Source: an uncultured Turicimonas sp. (GTDB lineage Bacteria; Pseudomonadota; Gammaproteobacteria; Burkholderiales; Burkholderiaceae_F). Taken from it: a DNA stretch of 46,619 bases. Of this stretch, positions 35,395-44,095 are shown one piece after another. How positions within the stretch are numbered: position 1 is the first letter of the stretch; each line of letters opens with the position of its first letter. The stretch covers positions 1 through 46,619 of the forward strand of contig CANTYJ010000039.1 of the NCBI GenBank assembly GCA_947854175.1. Direction: 5' to 3'. The position numbers were made by a program, and so were the translations under genes. Below the pieces are notes generated by a model. That model saw only the letters and a program-made list of their open reading frames with translations, did not search any database and was not told where the DNA came from.

Positions 35395-37023
35395 GTGAAG
35401 AAACCTTTTGCTATTACTCTTGATGTCGGAAGCTCCCTGGAAAATAGAACCGGAAGCTGGCGCACCCTTCGTCCGACCTATGTTCACAAACTTCCTCCTT
35501 GTAATAATCAATGTCCGGCAGGTGAAGATATTCAGGGTTGGCTCTTTTATTCTGAAAGCGGCAACTATGAAAAAGCATGGAGACATTTAACTAAACGTAA
35601 TCCGCTTCCTGCCTGTATGGGACGTGTTTGCTATCACACTTGTGAAGGAGCATGTAACCGTGGTTGTTTAGATGAGTCGGTGGGTATTAACTCCGTCGAA
35701 CGTTTCTTAGGAGACCACGCCATCGAAAATGGTTACGCCTTCGAGAAACCCAAAAAATTGACAGGAAAGAAAGTTCTTGTCGTCGGTTCCGGCCCAGCCA
35801 GTTTGTCAGCAGCTTACCAGCTCGCTTTAAAAGGGCATGAAGTCACTATTAAGGAAGCTAGCAAACAGCCCGGTGGCATGATGAGATACGGTATCCCGAA
35901 ATATCGTTTGCCTCGCCATGTTCTTGATAAAGAAATTCAAAGAATCCTGGATCTCGGAGTCAAACTGGAACTTGAAACTGTTGTGATGGATATTCGTGAT
36001 GAGATGAAAACTCACGGATATGACGCAGTATTCCTTGGCGTCGGCGCTAACCTTGCCAAACGTGCTTATATTCCGGGGGGAGACGCCAAGCATATGCTTG
36101 ATGCTGTTTCTGTTTTAAGAAGCATGGAAGGCGAAGGCGAACCTTTACTTGGACGTAAAGTTGTTGTTTACGGTGGTGGAAATACCGCTATTGACGTTGC
36201 CCGTTCTGCAAAGAGACTTGGTGCAGAACCATTAATCATTTATAGAAGAACACGAGATAAAATGCCTGCTCACGACTTTGAAGTCGAAGAGGCTTTGCAG
36301 GAAGGTGTTTCTGTTAAATGGCTCTCTACGATTTCTGAGGTTGAAAACGGCCAGGAAATCAAAATTGAAAAAATGGAACTAGACGATGAAGGTCATCCAC
36401 GTCCAACCGGTGAATATGAAACCGTTTATGCTGACGCAGTCGTTTTAGCTCTTGGACAGAATGTCGATCTTGGTCTTCTTAAGACAGTTGAAGGCCTCAA
36501 GATAGAAAACGGCAGTGTTCAGGTTGATAGAAATATGTTTACAGGCGTAGAAGGTATTTACGCAGGCGGTGACATGGTTCCCGGAGAAAGAAATGTGACT
36601 GTCGCGATTGGACACGGTTATAAAGCTGCTCGTGCTATCGACGCATACCTGAACGGAAAAGAAGTTGTCGTACCTCCGAAACACCAGATCGTTACTTTCG
36701 ATCAATTGAACACTTGGTACTACTCCGACGCTCCCAAGACTGTTCGCCCGATGCTTGATATGGTTCGTCGGCAAAGTACTTTTGACGAAGTTCAGCACGG
36801 CTTAACCGAAGAAAATGCTTTGTTTGAAGCTCGCCGTTGTATGTCTTGCGGAAACTGCTTGCAATGCGATAACTGCTACGGGGTATGTCCTGATAACGCC
36901 GTTATCAAAACCGGAGATGACAACGTTCCATATATCTTTAACTATGACTATTGCAAGGGCTGTGGCATCTGTTCATCTGAATGCCCTTGTGGTGCAATAA
37001 ATATGGAAAAAGAATCAATCTAA
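35395..37023 (+). CDS. GltD-like FAD/NAD(P)-binding oxidoreductase with C-terminal 2[4Fe-4S] domain
   Basis: A 542-aa flavoprotein starting at GTG 35395 with AGAGGAGA just upstream. Residues about 30-115 are a GltD-type cluster domain with many Cys (CNNQCPAGEDI, ACMGRVCYHTCEGACNRGC). FAD-binding: VLVVGSGPASLSAAY. NAD(P)-binding: VVVYGGGNTAIDVARSA, then TGVEGIYAGGDMVPG for the second FAD contact. The C-terminus adds two ferredoxin motifs (CMSCGNCLQCDNCYGVCP and CKGCGICSSECPCGA). It probably takes electrons from the PorGAB clusters and passes them to NAD(P)+, replacing a PorD ferredoxin. A perfect terminator follows, closing the operon. Confidence 0.88.
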   Translation: MKKPFAITLDVGSSLENRTGSWRTLRPTYVHKLPPCNNQCPAGEDIQGWLFYSESGNYEKAWRHLTKRNPLPACMGRVCYHTCEGACNRGCLDESVGINSVERFLGDHAIENGYAFEKPKKLTGKKVLVVGSGPASLSAAYQLALKGHEVTIKEASKQPGGMMRYGIPKYRLPRHVLDKEIQRILDLGVKLELETVVMDIRDEMKTHGYDAVFLGVGANLAKRAYIPGGDAKHMLDAVSVLRSMEGEGEPLLGRKVVVYGGGNTAIDVARSAKRLGAEPLIIYRRTRDKMPAHDFEVEEALQEGVSVKWLSTISEVENGQEIKIEKMELDDEGHPRPTGEYETVYADAVVLALGQNVDLGLLKTVEGLKIENGSVQVDRNMFTGVEGIYAGGDMVPGERNVTVAIGHGYKAARAIDAYLNGKEVVVPPKHQIVTFDQLNTWYYSDAPKTVRPMLDMVRRQSTFDEVQHGLTEENALFEARRCMSCGNCLQCDNCYGVCPDNAVIKTGDDNVPYIFNYDYCKGCGICSSECPCGAINMEKESI

Positions 37024-37043
37024 GGGCAGTTTAATTTTTTAGG

Positions 37044-37080
37044 AGGCAGTAGTTAAAAGCTACTGCCTTCTTTTATTTCT
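37044..37080 (+). terminator. Rho-independent terminator of the 2-oxoacid operon
   Basis: A perfect 9-bp stem AGGCAGTAG/CTACTGCCT (37044-37052, 37060-37068) with a seven-base loop is followed by TCTTTTATTT. It lies 20 bases after the flavoprotein stop and overlaps the end of the convergent eptA-like gene. Confidence 0.9.
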
Positions 37081-38657
37081 TTAAGAAAGGAGTGATGTCT
37101 ATTGCAGGATCCGGAGGATTCTTGATTGCTGCAATCTTATCTTTAAGTCCAAAATCATTCGGGTCTGATTTACCATCAAAAAGATCGTAATCTTCTAGCT
37201 TAGGATTTTTAATTCCCATCCATTTTGCCAATCCTTGTGTGAATCGTAAGCCGGATTTCTCGGAGTTTAAAACCATTTTTTCCTTTGCTTCAGAATCCAT
37301 TCTTATCAATGGAATATCGTAATGAAATTTGCTGGTTGAATTGTTGTTCAACTTTATTTCGGATGTATGGGTATGTATTTGACCGTGATCAGAAAAGTAA
37401 ATGATGGAAAAAGATCTACCAGTCTTTTTTTCCTCGTTCTTCATGATCGAATAGACTCTCTGGATTAAGTTGTCTGTTTTCTGAATTGAACGTACATAGC
37501 AGGATAAATAATCATATTTATGATCTTTAACTATATATGTGTTCTTTATATCCAAAACTCTTCTACAAGCATCGGGATGTGAGCCAATAGTATGAAGAAC
37601 AATAAGTCTTGGAACAGAGGATTTTTCTTCAACTATATGTTTTAAAAAACGCAATAGTTTGAAATCACTGTGGTTAGCATCATCATACTTGCCTGAATTC
37701 AAAAAATATATTTTATCGGACTTATAAGCAATACCGGAAATTGGAGTATCCCATCTACCAATCAGTCCTTGATTAGATATCCAATAGGTTTTAATTCCAG
37801 CACTTTTTGCAAGATCAATTAACGAGTAGTCATATCTTGGTTTCCAGTCTTTTTTAGTGCCATCGGTCAACATATTAGTCAAAGAACCAATCGTATATGT
37901 TCCTCCGGACTTAAGCCCATTGACCTGTATCGAATTTACAGAATCCAAAAAAGGAGTATTTGAAACCGGATAACCATAATTGTGAAAATAATCTTTCCTG
38001 GCACTCTCACCGATAATTAAAACATAATCCTTATTTTCTGAATCGGTTTTACTTACGCCCCAGTTACTTTGTTTAGAAAATTTTTCTAGTTCTTTTAATT
38101 GCTCTGAAGCGACTTTACCGGCATTTATAGTTTTCCTAACAAAAAAAGTTGGTTCTAAAACTAATAAAAAACAAACTAAAGAAAGAAGGATAAATGTTTT
38201 ATTTTTCCAGGGTTTAATCTCAAAATAACAGGCACTGATAAAACTAATTAAAGCTAATAGAGGAATTAAAATTGATTTCAAATAAACTTTTGCAGGAATC
38301 TGGCTAAGAAATTCTGTTGCTTCACCTGTATTGGTTGCCAATAGCGAAATTAAAGATTGGTAATCTGGAAGTCCATAAACATACGCCACCGGAGCGTAAA
38401 GCATGGAAAAAAGACTTAGAGGAAAAACGATTAACCAGAATGTTATTTTGGAAGGTATAAAGAAAGAAAAGATAATAGCAAAAAGAAAAATCGTTATTGT
38501 TTTACCCCCCCCCGGTTGTTATAGAATTAAAAAATCCAAAGCTTTCACTTAAATCTCTAGCGCCTCCAAATCCAAGTAAGAAAAACCTGGCAAATATGTA
38601 GGTTATGACGCCAAAGAACAAAACTCCCAATACATTGATTATTTTCTTATTTAACAT
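37073..38657 (-). CDS. Phosphoethanolamine transferase (EptA family), interrupted at a G9 tract
   Basis: As given, the gene is split: the 3' frame encodes 443 residues from 38404, while ATG 38657 starts a frame that stops three Gly codons into a G9 tract (minus strand; 38513-38505). With eight G the two join exactly, giving 1584 bases and 527 aa, the normal EptA length. Residues 1-48 (MLNKKIINVL..., first helix), the tract at Gly49-51, then KTITIFLFAIIFS (helix 2), the YGLPDYQSLISLLATNTGEATEF block, and a periplasmic sulfatase-like catalytic domain: VLIIGESARKDYFHNYG, the nucleophile Thr in SGGTYTIGSLTNMLT, and YFSDHGQIHTHTSE. EptA adds phosphoethanolamine to lipid A, changing resistance to cationic peptides. 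Phase-variable expression is inferred; see findings. Confidence 0.85.
38505..38513. repeat. Homopolymer C9/G9 tract in the eptA-like gene
   Basis: Nine C on the plus strand (G9 in the coding sense), by far the longest G/C run noticed in the window. It sits at codons 49-51 of the eptA-like frame, where G8 is in frame and G9 is not. Confidence 0.95.
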
Positions 38658-38763
38658 TTTTAATAAAAGACCACGGTAAATCGCAAAAGATCATAATCGA
38701 TTAGTCTAAATGAAAACAATATAGTAATAACCTCTCTATCGAAAAGTTAAGTGCTTTCGATGA

Positions 38764-39062
38764 CATATAGTGAAAAAAGACGATGCGTTTGGGCGCTCTG
38801 ATTAAATGAACTCTCTTAACAACAAATCCCAAATTTATGCTATCCAAATTACTTCGGCAATTCTCCACATTATGGGCAGATTGCGAATTAACAAAAATGC
38901 AGAAGTAATTGGAGTTACTACAAAACCTATTCCTGGTTTATATACTGCAGAGGAAGTCACCGGCGGAGTTCACGGAGGAAACCGTATGGGTGGTAACGTC
39001 TTGCTGACCTAGTAACTTTCGGAAGAATTGCTGGTTCAAATGCGGCAACTTATTTAAAATAA
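38764..39062 (+). pseudogene. Remnant of a fumarate-reductase-type flavoprotein, C-terminal part
   Basis: The plus strand encodes KDDAFGRSD, then an in-frame stop, then MNSLNNKSQIYAIQITSAIL, GRLRINKNAEVIGV, KPIPGLYTAEEVTGGVHGG and NRMGGN, the C-terminal signature of FAD-binding fumarate reductase/flavocytochrome c subunits. A one-base shift after GGNVLLT allows VTFGRIAGSNAATYLK before the stop at 39060-39062. The rest of the enzyme is gone; upstream, stop codons appear about 25 bases before KDD. So it is a decayed 3' fragment with one nonsense and one frameshift lesion. Full-length paralogues may exist elsewhere. Confidence 0.85.
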
Positions 39063-39073
39063 ATTTCTAACCT

Positions 39074-39107
39074 TTGAGAATCTCCTCTATTAAGAGAAGA
39101 TTCTCAA
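39074..39107. terminator. Long hairpin between copA and the fumarate reductase remnant
   Basis: TTGAGAATCT-CCTCT/AGAGA-AGATTCTCAA (39074-39088 and 39093-39107, one mismatch) forms a long stem with an ATTA-type loop. T runs on either side are weak, so it may be a bidirectional terminator or an RNA-stabilising stem for the copA message. Confidence 0.55.
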
Positions 39108-39118
39108 TTGTCGGATGA

Positions 39119-39775
39119 CTATTTAATTTCGTAGACCGAATATCCGGCCTTTTTTATTGATTCTTTAATTTCTCGTTTCGGTAAGTCACCTTTATACTCT
39201 ATAAGCACCTTTTTCCCATCCAGGTCTGCTTTCACAGTTTTAATTCCGGGAATAACGGTTACAGCTTTTTCAACGGCTCTTGTGCAATGGGAACACATCA
39301 TTCCGTCAACTCCGATTTCGGCGCTTTTTACCCGTTCTTCTTTTGGTTCTTCAACAGGCACATAACCCACATTCTTTATTGCATCTTTTGCGGCATCAAT
39401 TGGAAGAGAACCTTCATACGTGAAAATAACCTCTTTTTTCTCAAGATCTGCTTTAACAGATTTGATATTTGGTATTGCCAACAATGCTTTTTCAACAGCC
39501 TTCGTACAATGGGAACAGGTCATACCGTCAACTTTGACAACAAACTCTTTAAGGTCATTAGTTTTCAAGTCATATGGTAAGTAGCCGGCATTAGAAATAG
39601 CTTCTTTAACCGCATTTGCTGACAAATCACCGGAATAATTAACACTCACTTTCTTGTGGTCCAAATCAGCACGAACAGATTGAACTCCCAGTAATTGGTA
39701 AATTGCTTTTTCAACCGCTTTTGTACAATGCCCGCAGGTCATCCCGTCTACACCAATTTCCATTGAGCTTTTTTG
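39119..39775 (-). repeat. Three tandem HMA-domain repeats at the 3' end of copA
   Basis: Units of about 220 bases recur three times, each carrying a GM(T/M)C(G/S)HC(T) metal site, VEKA and a closing AGY-type end. They are more alike to one another than to the N-terminal HMA, consistent with recent in-gene duplication. Confidence 0.8.
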
Positions 39776-42130
39776 GACATTTTCTTGCTTATCCTCAAAA
39801 CTCATATTGATCTTCTTAATCTCAACGTCCACATCTTGGTCTTCTGCGTCGTTTGAATCTTCATTAAATTTAGGTTTCCAGCCTCTTAATCTGAGGGCGT
39901 TGCTGACAACACTAACTGAACTTAAACTCATTGCAGCGGCAGCAATCATCGGATTTAATGTCCATCCAAGCAAGGGATAGAAAACCCCGGCTGCAACCGG
40001 AATACCAATCACGTTGTAGAAGAAAGCCCAAAAAAGATTCTGCCTAATGTTGTTCATTGTCGAATGGGACAGGAGCTCCGCATTGACAACATCTGTCAAC
40101 CGGCTCTTCATCACGACGATGTCTGCTGACTCAATAGCAACATCCGTTCCGGCTCCGATAGCAATACCGATATCTGCAGCGGCTAGCGCCGGAGCGTCGT
40201 TGATACCGTCTCCAACCATGATGACTTTATTTCCTTCAGACTGGAGTTTGCGGACAATTTTTTCCTTATCTGCCGGCAATACGCCGCTAACGACTTGGGT
40301 AATGCCAACCTTAGAAGCCACAGCTTTGGCAGTCTTTTCATTGTCACCGGTCACCATCCAAACCTTTTGGCCTCTTTCAAGCATCGCTTCAATAGCAATT
40401 TTGCTGTCTTCTTTTATGGGATCAGAGATAGCGATAACCGCAGAGGGCTTGCCTTCGATCTGGACTAGCAAGGGAGTTTTTCCGTCATAGGCCAATTTAT
40501 CAAAAAGTTCTTCGATTTCTGGGAACTTGATACCCAAAGCTTTTAGATTTCCGATTTCAACTTTTTCTGTACCAACAATTCCTGAAACGCTTCCTGCCAC
40601 CTGTGAAAAACTTCCGGCTTCGCTCAACTCGATAGCGTGTGATCGGCAAAAGTTGCAAATAGCCACTGCCAAAGGATGCTCTGATTTATTTTCAACTGCA
40701 AAAACCTTGGATAAAATTCCTTTTTCGTCATTATTGTTAAAAACAATGAGGTCAGTTACAAACGGTTTTCCTGCCGTCACTGTGCCTGTCTTATCAAGAA
40801 CAACGGCTGTTGCTTTTTCTCCGTTTTCAATTGCTTCTGCAGATTTAAACAAAATGCCGTTTTGTGCACCCTTACCGCTTCCGACCATAATAGCTGTCGG
40901 AGTTGCCAGTCCCAAAGCACATGGACAGGAGATAACTAATACGGAAACTCCAATCATCAGAGCAAACTCCCAGGAGTATCCCAGTAACATCCAGATTACA
41001 GAGGCCAATACGGCAATACCAATAACCGTTGGAACAAAAATTCCCGAAACTTTATCCGCAAGTCTTGCTACAGGCGCTTTAGAAGAAGTTGCATCATCTA
41101 CCAGTTTAATGATTTGAGCCAAGGCAGTATCTTCCCCAACCTTGGTCACTTTCATGATGAAGTGCCCTTGGTTAACCAGGGTACCTCCTGAAAGACTGCT
41201 TCCGGCCGCCTTTTCTACCGGTAAACTTTCCCCGGTGAGAGATGATTCGTCAACAGCCCCGTCCCCTTCTTCAACAATTCCGTCAACCGGAATTCTTTCG
41301 CCGGTTTTGAGAACCACTAAATCATTTGGAAGAATCTGAGAAACGTTGACTTTAATCTCTTTACCATCTTTTAATATTGTGGCTTCTTCAGGAACAAGTT
41401 CAAGCAATTTTGAAATTGCATTAGTCGTCCGTTTTTTTGCTCTTGCTTCAAAAAACTTACCAAGCGTAATTAAGGTAAGAATCATGGCAGCAGAATCAAA
41501 ATACAGATTGTGGCCGTATTGCGTAACCATCGAAGCGTTGTTTTCCGATAGTCCTATCAAAATCATATAAAAAGAAAATAGGCCGAAGAAAATAGATGCT
41601 GCTGAACCGATAGCCACCAATGAGTCCATATTTGGAGCACCTTGGAATAAAGACTTAAAACCGATTCTAAAAAACTTAAAGTTGATAAAAACAACCGGTA
41701 TTGTCAGCAAAAACTGCGTAAAGGCGTTGATTGCGATATTTTGATGACCGGAAAGCCAAGACGGCAATGGTTGGCTTACCATCGGTGCCATCGCAACGTA
41801 CATTAGCGGAATACTAAAGAGCACAGAGACAATCAATCTCAGCTTCATGTTCTTTATTTCTGAATCATCATCTTCTGCATGAAGATTCTTTTTTTGATTG
41901 GGAGCTGCTACATTATTAGTTGATTTTTGTTGTGCTCCGTATCCGGCTTCTGTCACAGCTGAAATAATCCGGTCAGTGTTTGTCCTTGACGGGTCAAAGT
42001 CTACAACCATAGAGTTTTTCAATAGATTGACGTTTACAGAATCAACCCCCGGGACTTTCGAAACAGCCTTCTCTACTCGTGCTGAGCAAGCGGAACAGCT
42101 CATTCCTGTGACATCAAAATTTTCTTTCAT
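39119..42130 (-). CDS. copA: Copper-exporting P1B-type ATPase with one N-terminal and three C-terminal HMA domains
   Basis: A 1003-aa copper ATPase, longer than the usual 750-850 aa. N-terminal HMA: GMSCSAC with Cys12 and Cys15. Then eight membrane helices, the actuator TGES, the ion-path CPC at 402-404, the phosphorylation site Asp446 in DKTGT, SEHPLA, GDGINDAP, and the Cu+-type motifs FYNVIG and MSLSSVSVV. After the last helix come an acidic linker (about 757-790) and three tandem HMA domains with CGHC at 799-802, CSHC at 872-875 and CSHC at 946-949, spaced about 73 residues. It exports Cu+ from the cytosol. Divergent from an HxlR regulator, which probably controls it. Confidence 0.94.
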   Translation of the reverse strand: MKENFDVTGMSCSACSARVEKAVSKVPGVDSVNVNLLKNSMVVDFDPSRTNTDRIISAVTEAGYGAQQKSTNNVAAPNQKKNLHAEDDDSEIKNMKLRLIVSVLFSIPLMYVAMAPMVSQPLPSWLSGHQNIAINAFTQFLLTIPVVFINFKFFRIGFKSLFQGAPNMDSLVAIGSAASIFFGLFSFYMILIGLSENNASMVTQYGHNLYFDSAAMILTLITLGKFFEARAKKRTTNAISKLLELVPEEATILKDGKEIKVNVSQILPNDLVVLKTGERIPVDGIVEEGDGAVDESSLTGESLPVEKAAGSSLSGGTLVNQGHFIMKVTKVGEDTALAQIIKLVDDATSSKAPVARLADKVSGIFVPTVIGIAVLASVIWMLLGYSWEFALMIGVSVLVISCPCALGLATPTAIMVGSGKGAQNGILFKSAEAIENGEKATAVVLDKTGTVTAGKPFVTDLIVFNNNDEKGILSKVFAVENKSEHPLAVAICNFCRSHAIELSEAGSFSQVAGSVSGIVGTEKVEIGNLKALGIKFPEIEELFDKLAYDGKTPLLVQIEGKPSAVIAISDPIKEDSKIAIEAMLERGQKVWMVTGDNEKTAKAVASKVGITQVVSGVLPADKEKIVRKLQSEGNKVIMVGDGINDAPALAAADIGIAIGAGTDVAIESADIVVMKSRLTDVVNAELLSHSTMNNIRQNLFWAFFYNVIGIPVAAGVFYPLLGWTLNPMIAAAAMSLSSVSVVSNALRLRGWKPKFNEDSNDAEDQDVDVEIKKINMSFEDKQENVQKSSMEIGVDGMTCGHCTKAVEKAIYQLLGVQSVRADLDHKKVSVNYSGDLSANAVKEAISNAGYLPYDLKTNDLKEFVVKVDGMTCSHCTKAVEKALLAIPNIKSVKADLEKKEVIFTYEGSLPIDAAKDAIKNVGYVPVEEPKEERVKSAEIGVDGMMCSHCTRAVEKAVTVIPGIKTVKADLDGKKVLIEYKGDLPKREIKESIKKAGYSVYEIK

Positions 42131-42156
42131 AATCCTTCACCTTTATTTGTGAAGCT

Positions 42157-42184
42157 ATTCTAATTATTACTATCAATATTGCAA
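42157..42184 (-). promoter_or_regulatory. Predicted copA promoter
   Basis: Minus strand: -35 TTGCAA (42184-42179), 16-base spacer, -10 TAGAAT (42162-42157), then a short leader with AAGGTG before ATG 42130. The palindromic TTGCAA is shared with the divergent hxlR promoter. Confidence 0.5.
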
Positions 42185-42208
42185 GAACTACATTTTTTGG
42201 AATATAGT
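42179..42208 (+). promoter_or_regulatory. Predicted hxlR-family gene promoter
   Basis: Plus strand: -35 TTGCAA (42179-42184), 18-base spacer, -10 TATAGT (42203-42208). The -10 box overlaps the palindrome at 42205-42224, a layout that fits autorepression. Confidence 0.55.
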
Positions 42209-42224
42209 ATCAGAAAAGATACTA
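42205..42224. promoter_or_regulatory. Candidate HxlR operator (perfect palindrome)
   Basis: TAGTATC-N6-GATACTA is a perfect 20-base inverted repeat overlapping the -10 region and start site of the HxlR gene. HxlR/YodB-type regulators bind short dyads of the TACTAT/GTATC kind, so this is a reasonable binding site for the adjacent protein. Confidence 0.6.
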
Positions 42225-42234
42225 CGGAAAGATT

Positions 42235-42606
42235 ATGCAGCCAAAAACATATAATGAAAAATGTTGTCCCGTCGAAAAAACTCTCGAATTAATCGGAGGC
42301 AAATACAAGACTCTCATTCTTTGGAACTTAATTGGTCAAACACTTCGTTTTAGCGATCTGCAGAAAGAAATAAACACTGCCACACCCAGAATGCTGACGA
42401 AACAGCTCAGAGAGCTTGAGAATGACGGCCTTTTAAAAAGAAAGGTATATGCTGTCGTACCTCCGAAGGTTGAATACTCTTTGACGGAGCTTGGATCCTC
42501 TTTAAGGCCGATCCTGGAATCAATGTATCAATGGGGTACTGATTTTCTTTTGCAGCAAGGAAGAAAACCATGCTGTTCGATGAAGAAACTTCCGTCCAAT
42601 GAATAG
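42235..42606 (+). CDS. HxlR-family winged-helix transcriptional regulator
   Basis: A 123-aa HxlR protein (DUF24 wHTH), the usual length. It has the family core CPVEKTLELIGGKYKTLILWNL, LRFSDLQKEINTATPRMLTKQLRELENDGLLKR and PPKVEYSLTELGSSLRPILE. Cys11 in CCPVEKT is at the redox-sensing Cys position of YodB/HypR-type members; Cys10, Cys113 and Cys114 (KPCCSMKK) are extra and could bind metal or form disulfides. It is divergent from copA with a 104-bp shared region that holds a perfect palindrome. It likely represses itself and perhaps copA, releasing on copper, thiol or quinone stress. The signal is inferred. Confidence 0.85.
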   Translation: MQPKTYNEKCCPVEKTLELIGGKYKTLILWNLIGQTLRFSDLQKEINTATPRMLTKQLRELENDGLLKRKVYAVVPPKVEYSLTELGSSLRPILESMYQWGTDFLLQQGRKPCCSMKKLPSNE

Positions 42607-42841
42607 TCTTTCTTATGGCTCAAAATGGTCTTGTAAAGGCTTTTATTAACAATAGGTTGAATCAAGGTAACCGAATTAGAGCTCTAACATTAATCGCGAA
42701 GTGGTTTTAACACGTCTTTAGCATCGATTACTATTTAGAATGCTAATTGTGTTTCACTTTTCAGAATTAAATGCTTTTGAAGTGAACTCACAATAACTTT
42801 TTGGTTAATACACAAATTAGACGGACTTGGGAAAACATAAC

Positions 42842-44062
42842 ATGCCAAATCCACTGTACAAAATTAGTTTTCCTTCTTTGAAGGACAGAGTCGATTTGAT
42901 AGTTAGAATCCTATTCGGATTCTTTATTGCCATCGGCTGTTTCCTTGTTGTCTGGCCTTTTGCTACGGCTATTTCTGTTGCAGCGGTCATAGCCATGGTT
43001 TCATGGCCTTTTTTCAAACGGGTCAGAAGATGGTGTGGCGAAAGAAATCTGCTTGCGACATTTATCGTGGTATTTCTTTTGACCTTCCTGATCGTTATAC
43101 CGATCGCAGGTCTTTCACTAGTGTCTGCACAACAGATCCCGAAGCTGATCGGAATGGTTCGCGAATGGATTGCCTCCGGATTAACTATTCCCCATGAAAT
43201 TCAGGAAATCCCCTGGATCGGTGAATGGCTCTACGGTCAAATCAACATGCTTATTGGTAACAAACAGGAATTGGCGGCGGTCGCACAAAAACTCTTTGAC
43301 CCTGTCAGCAAGATTCTGTTATCAGGAGCCGTTATGCTTGGTGACGGTCTTTTCCAGTTATTCCTGATGATCTTTATCATCTTTTTCTTTTACAGAGACG
43401 GTGACTATATTTCACAGAAATGTTTGGCTTTATTGACACGCATGAGCGGTAACCTGGCTGTCGAAGTCCGTAATATCATCGTCAATACAACCCGAAGCGT
43501 TGTTTTCGGAATTGTAGGTAGTGCAGCCGGACAAGGAATCGTAGCCTTAATTGGATTCCTAATAGCAGGTGTGCCGGGTGCCCTCACCCTTGGTATTGCA
43601 GTGTTTGTTCTGTCGGCGGTTCCTATCGGTCCTCCTCTTGTCTGGGGTCCGGCTGCCTTCTGGCTCTACTACCAGGGTGAGATCGGTATGTGCGTATTCC
43701 TCATTCTTTGGGGTTCATTGGCTGTTTCAAGCGTGGATAACTTCCTAAAACCGCTTTTAATATCAAAAGGTGCATCCCTTCCGTTGTCCTTAATCTATTT
43801 AGGTGTATTCGGAGGCATCCTGGCATTTGGATTTATGGGCATTATTCTTGGACCGGTTGTCATCGCAGTCGGTATAGCAATGAGCAAAACCTGGTTGTCA
43901 ATCTCTGCTTCCGTTAATTCGGATGATGAACCCACAGAAGAAACTGTCAAGCTTTTGGATCAGTTGTCTAAGAATCCGATTAATGAAAATCAAAAACTGG
44001 AAGAACAAATTCTTCAAGGTGACATTGAGACAAATTCCAAATCTGACAAAACAGCAAAATAG
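42842..44062 (+). CDS. AI-2E family transporter (PerM/YdiK-like permease)
   Basis: A 406-aa inner-membrane protein with about eight helices. I chose ATG 42842 (GGGA nine bases upstream) over a TTG at 42827. Family features: a first pair of helices near residues 20-60, a periplasmic region with IPHEIQEIPWIGEWLYGQ, a long cytosolic segment with FFYRDGDYISQK, and the C-terminal blocks GQGIVALIGFLIAGVPGALTLG, PIGPPLVWGPA, VDNFLKPLLIS and FGGILAFGFMGIILGPV. The family name comes from TqsA, but most members are not autoinducer exporters; some act as Na+/H+ or other small-solute carriers. The last 45 residues are hydrophilic. It is a single gene; a terminator follows. Confidence 0.85.
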   Translation: MPNPLYKISFPSLKDRVDLIVRILFGFFIAIGCFLVVWPFATAISVAAVIAMVSWPFFKRVRRWCGERNLLATFIVVFLLTFLIVIPIAGLSLVSAQQIPKLIGMVREWIASGLTIPHEIQEIPWIGEWLYGQINMLIGNKQELAAVAQKLFDPVSKILLSGAVMLGDGLFQLFLMIFIIFFFYRDGDYISQKCLALLTRMSGNLAVEVRNIIVNTTRSVVFGIVGSAAGQGIVALIGFLIAGVPGALTLGIAVFVLSAVPIGPPLVWGPAAFWLYYQGEIGMCVFLILWGSLAVSSVDNFLKPLLISKGASLPLSLIYLGVFGGILAFGFMGIILGPVVIAVGIAMSKTWLSISASVNSDDEPTEETVKLLDQLSKNPINENQKLEEQILQGDIETNSKSDKTAK

Positions 44063-44095
44063 TTAACGACGGGCTGTCGTATTTACGCACTCATT

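Noticed and set aside
36070-36082. G6 run in the flavoprotein gene as a second phase-variation tract
   Set aside because: It is only six bases long and the frame is intact and fully conserved across it.
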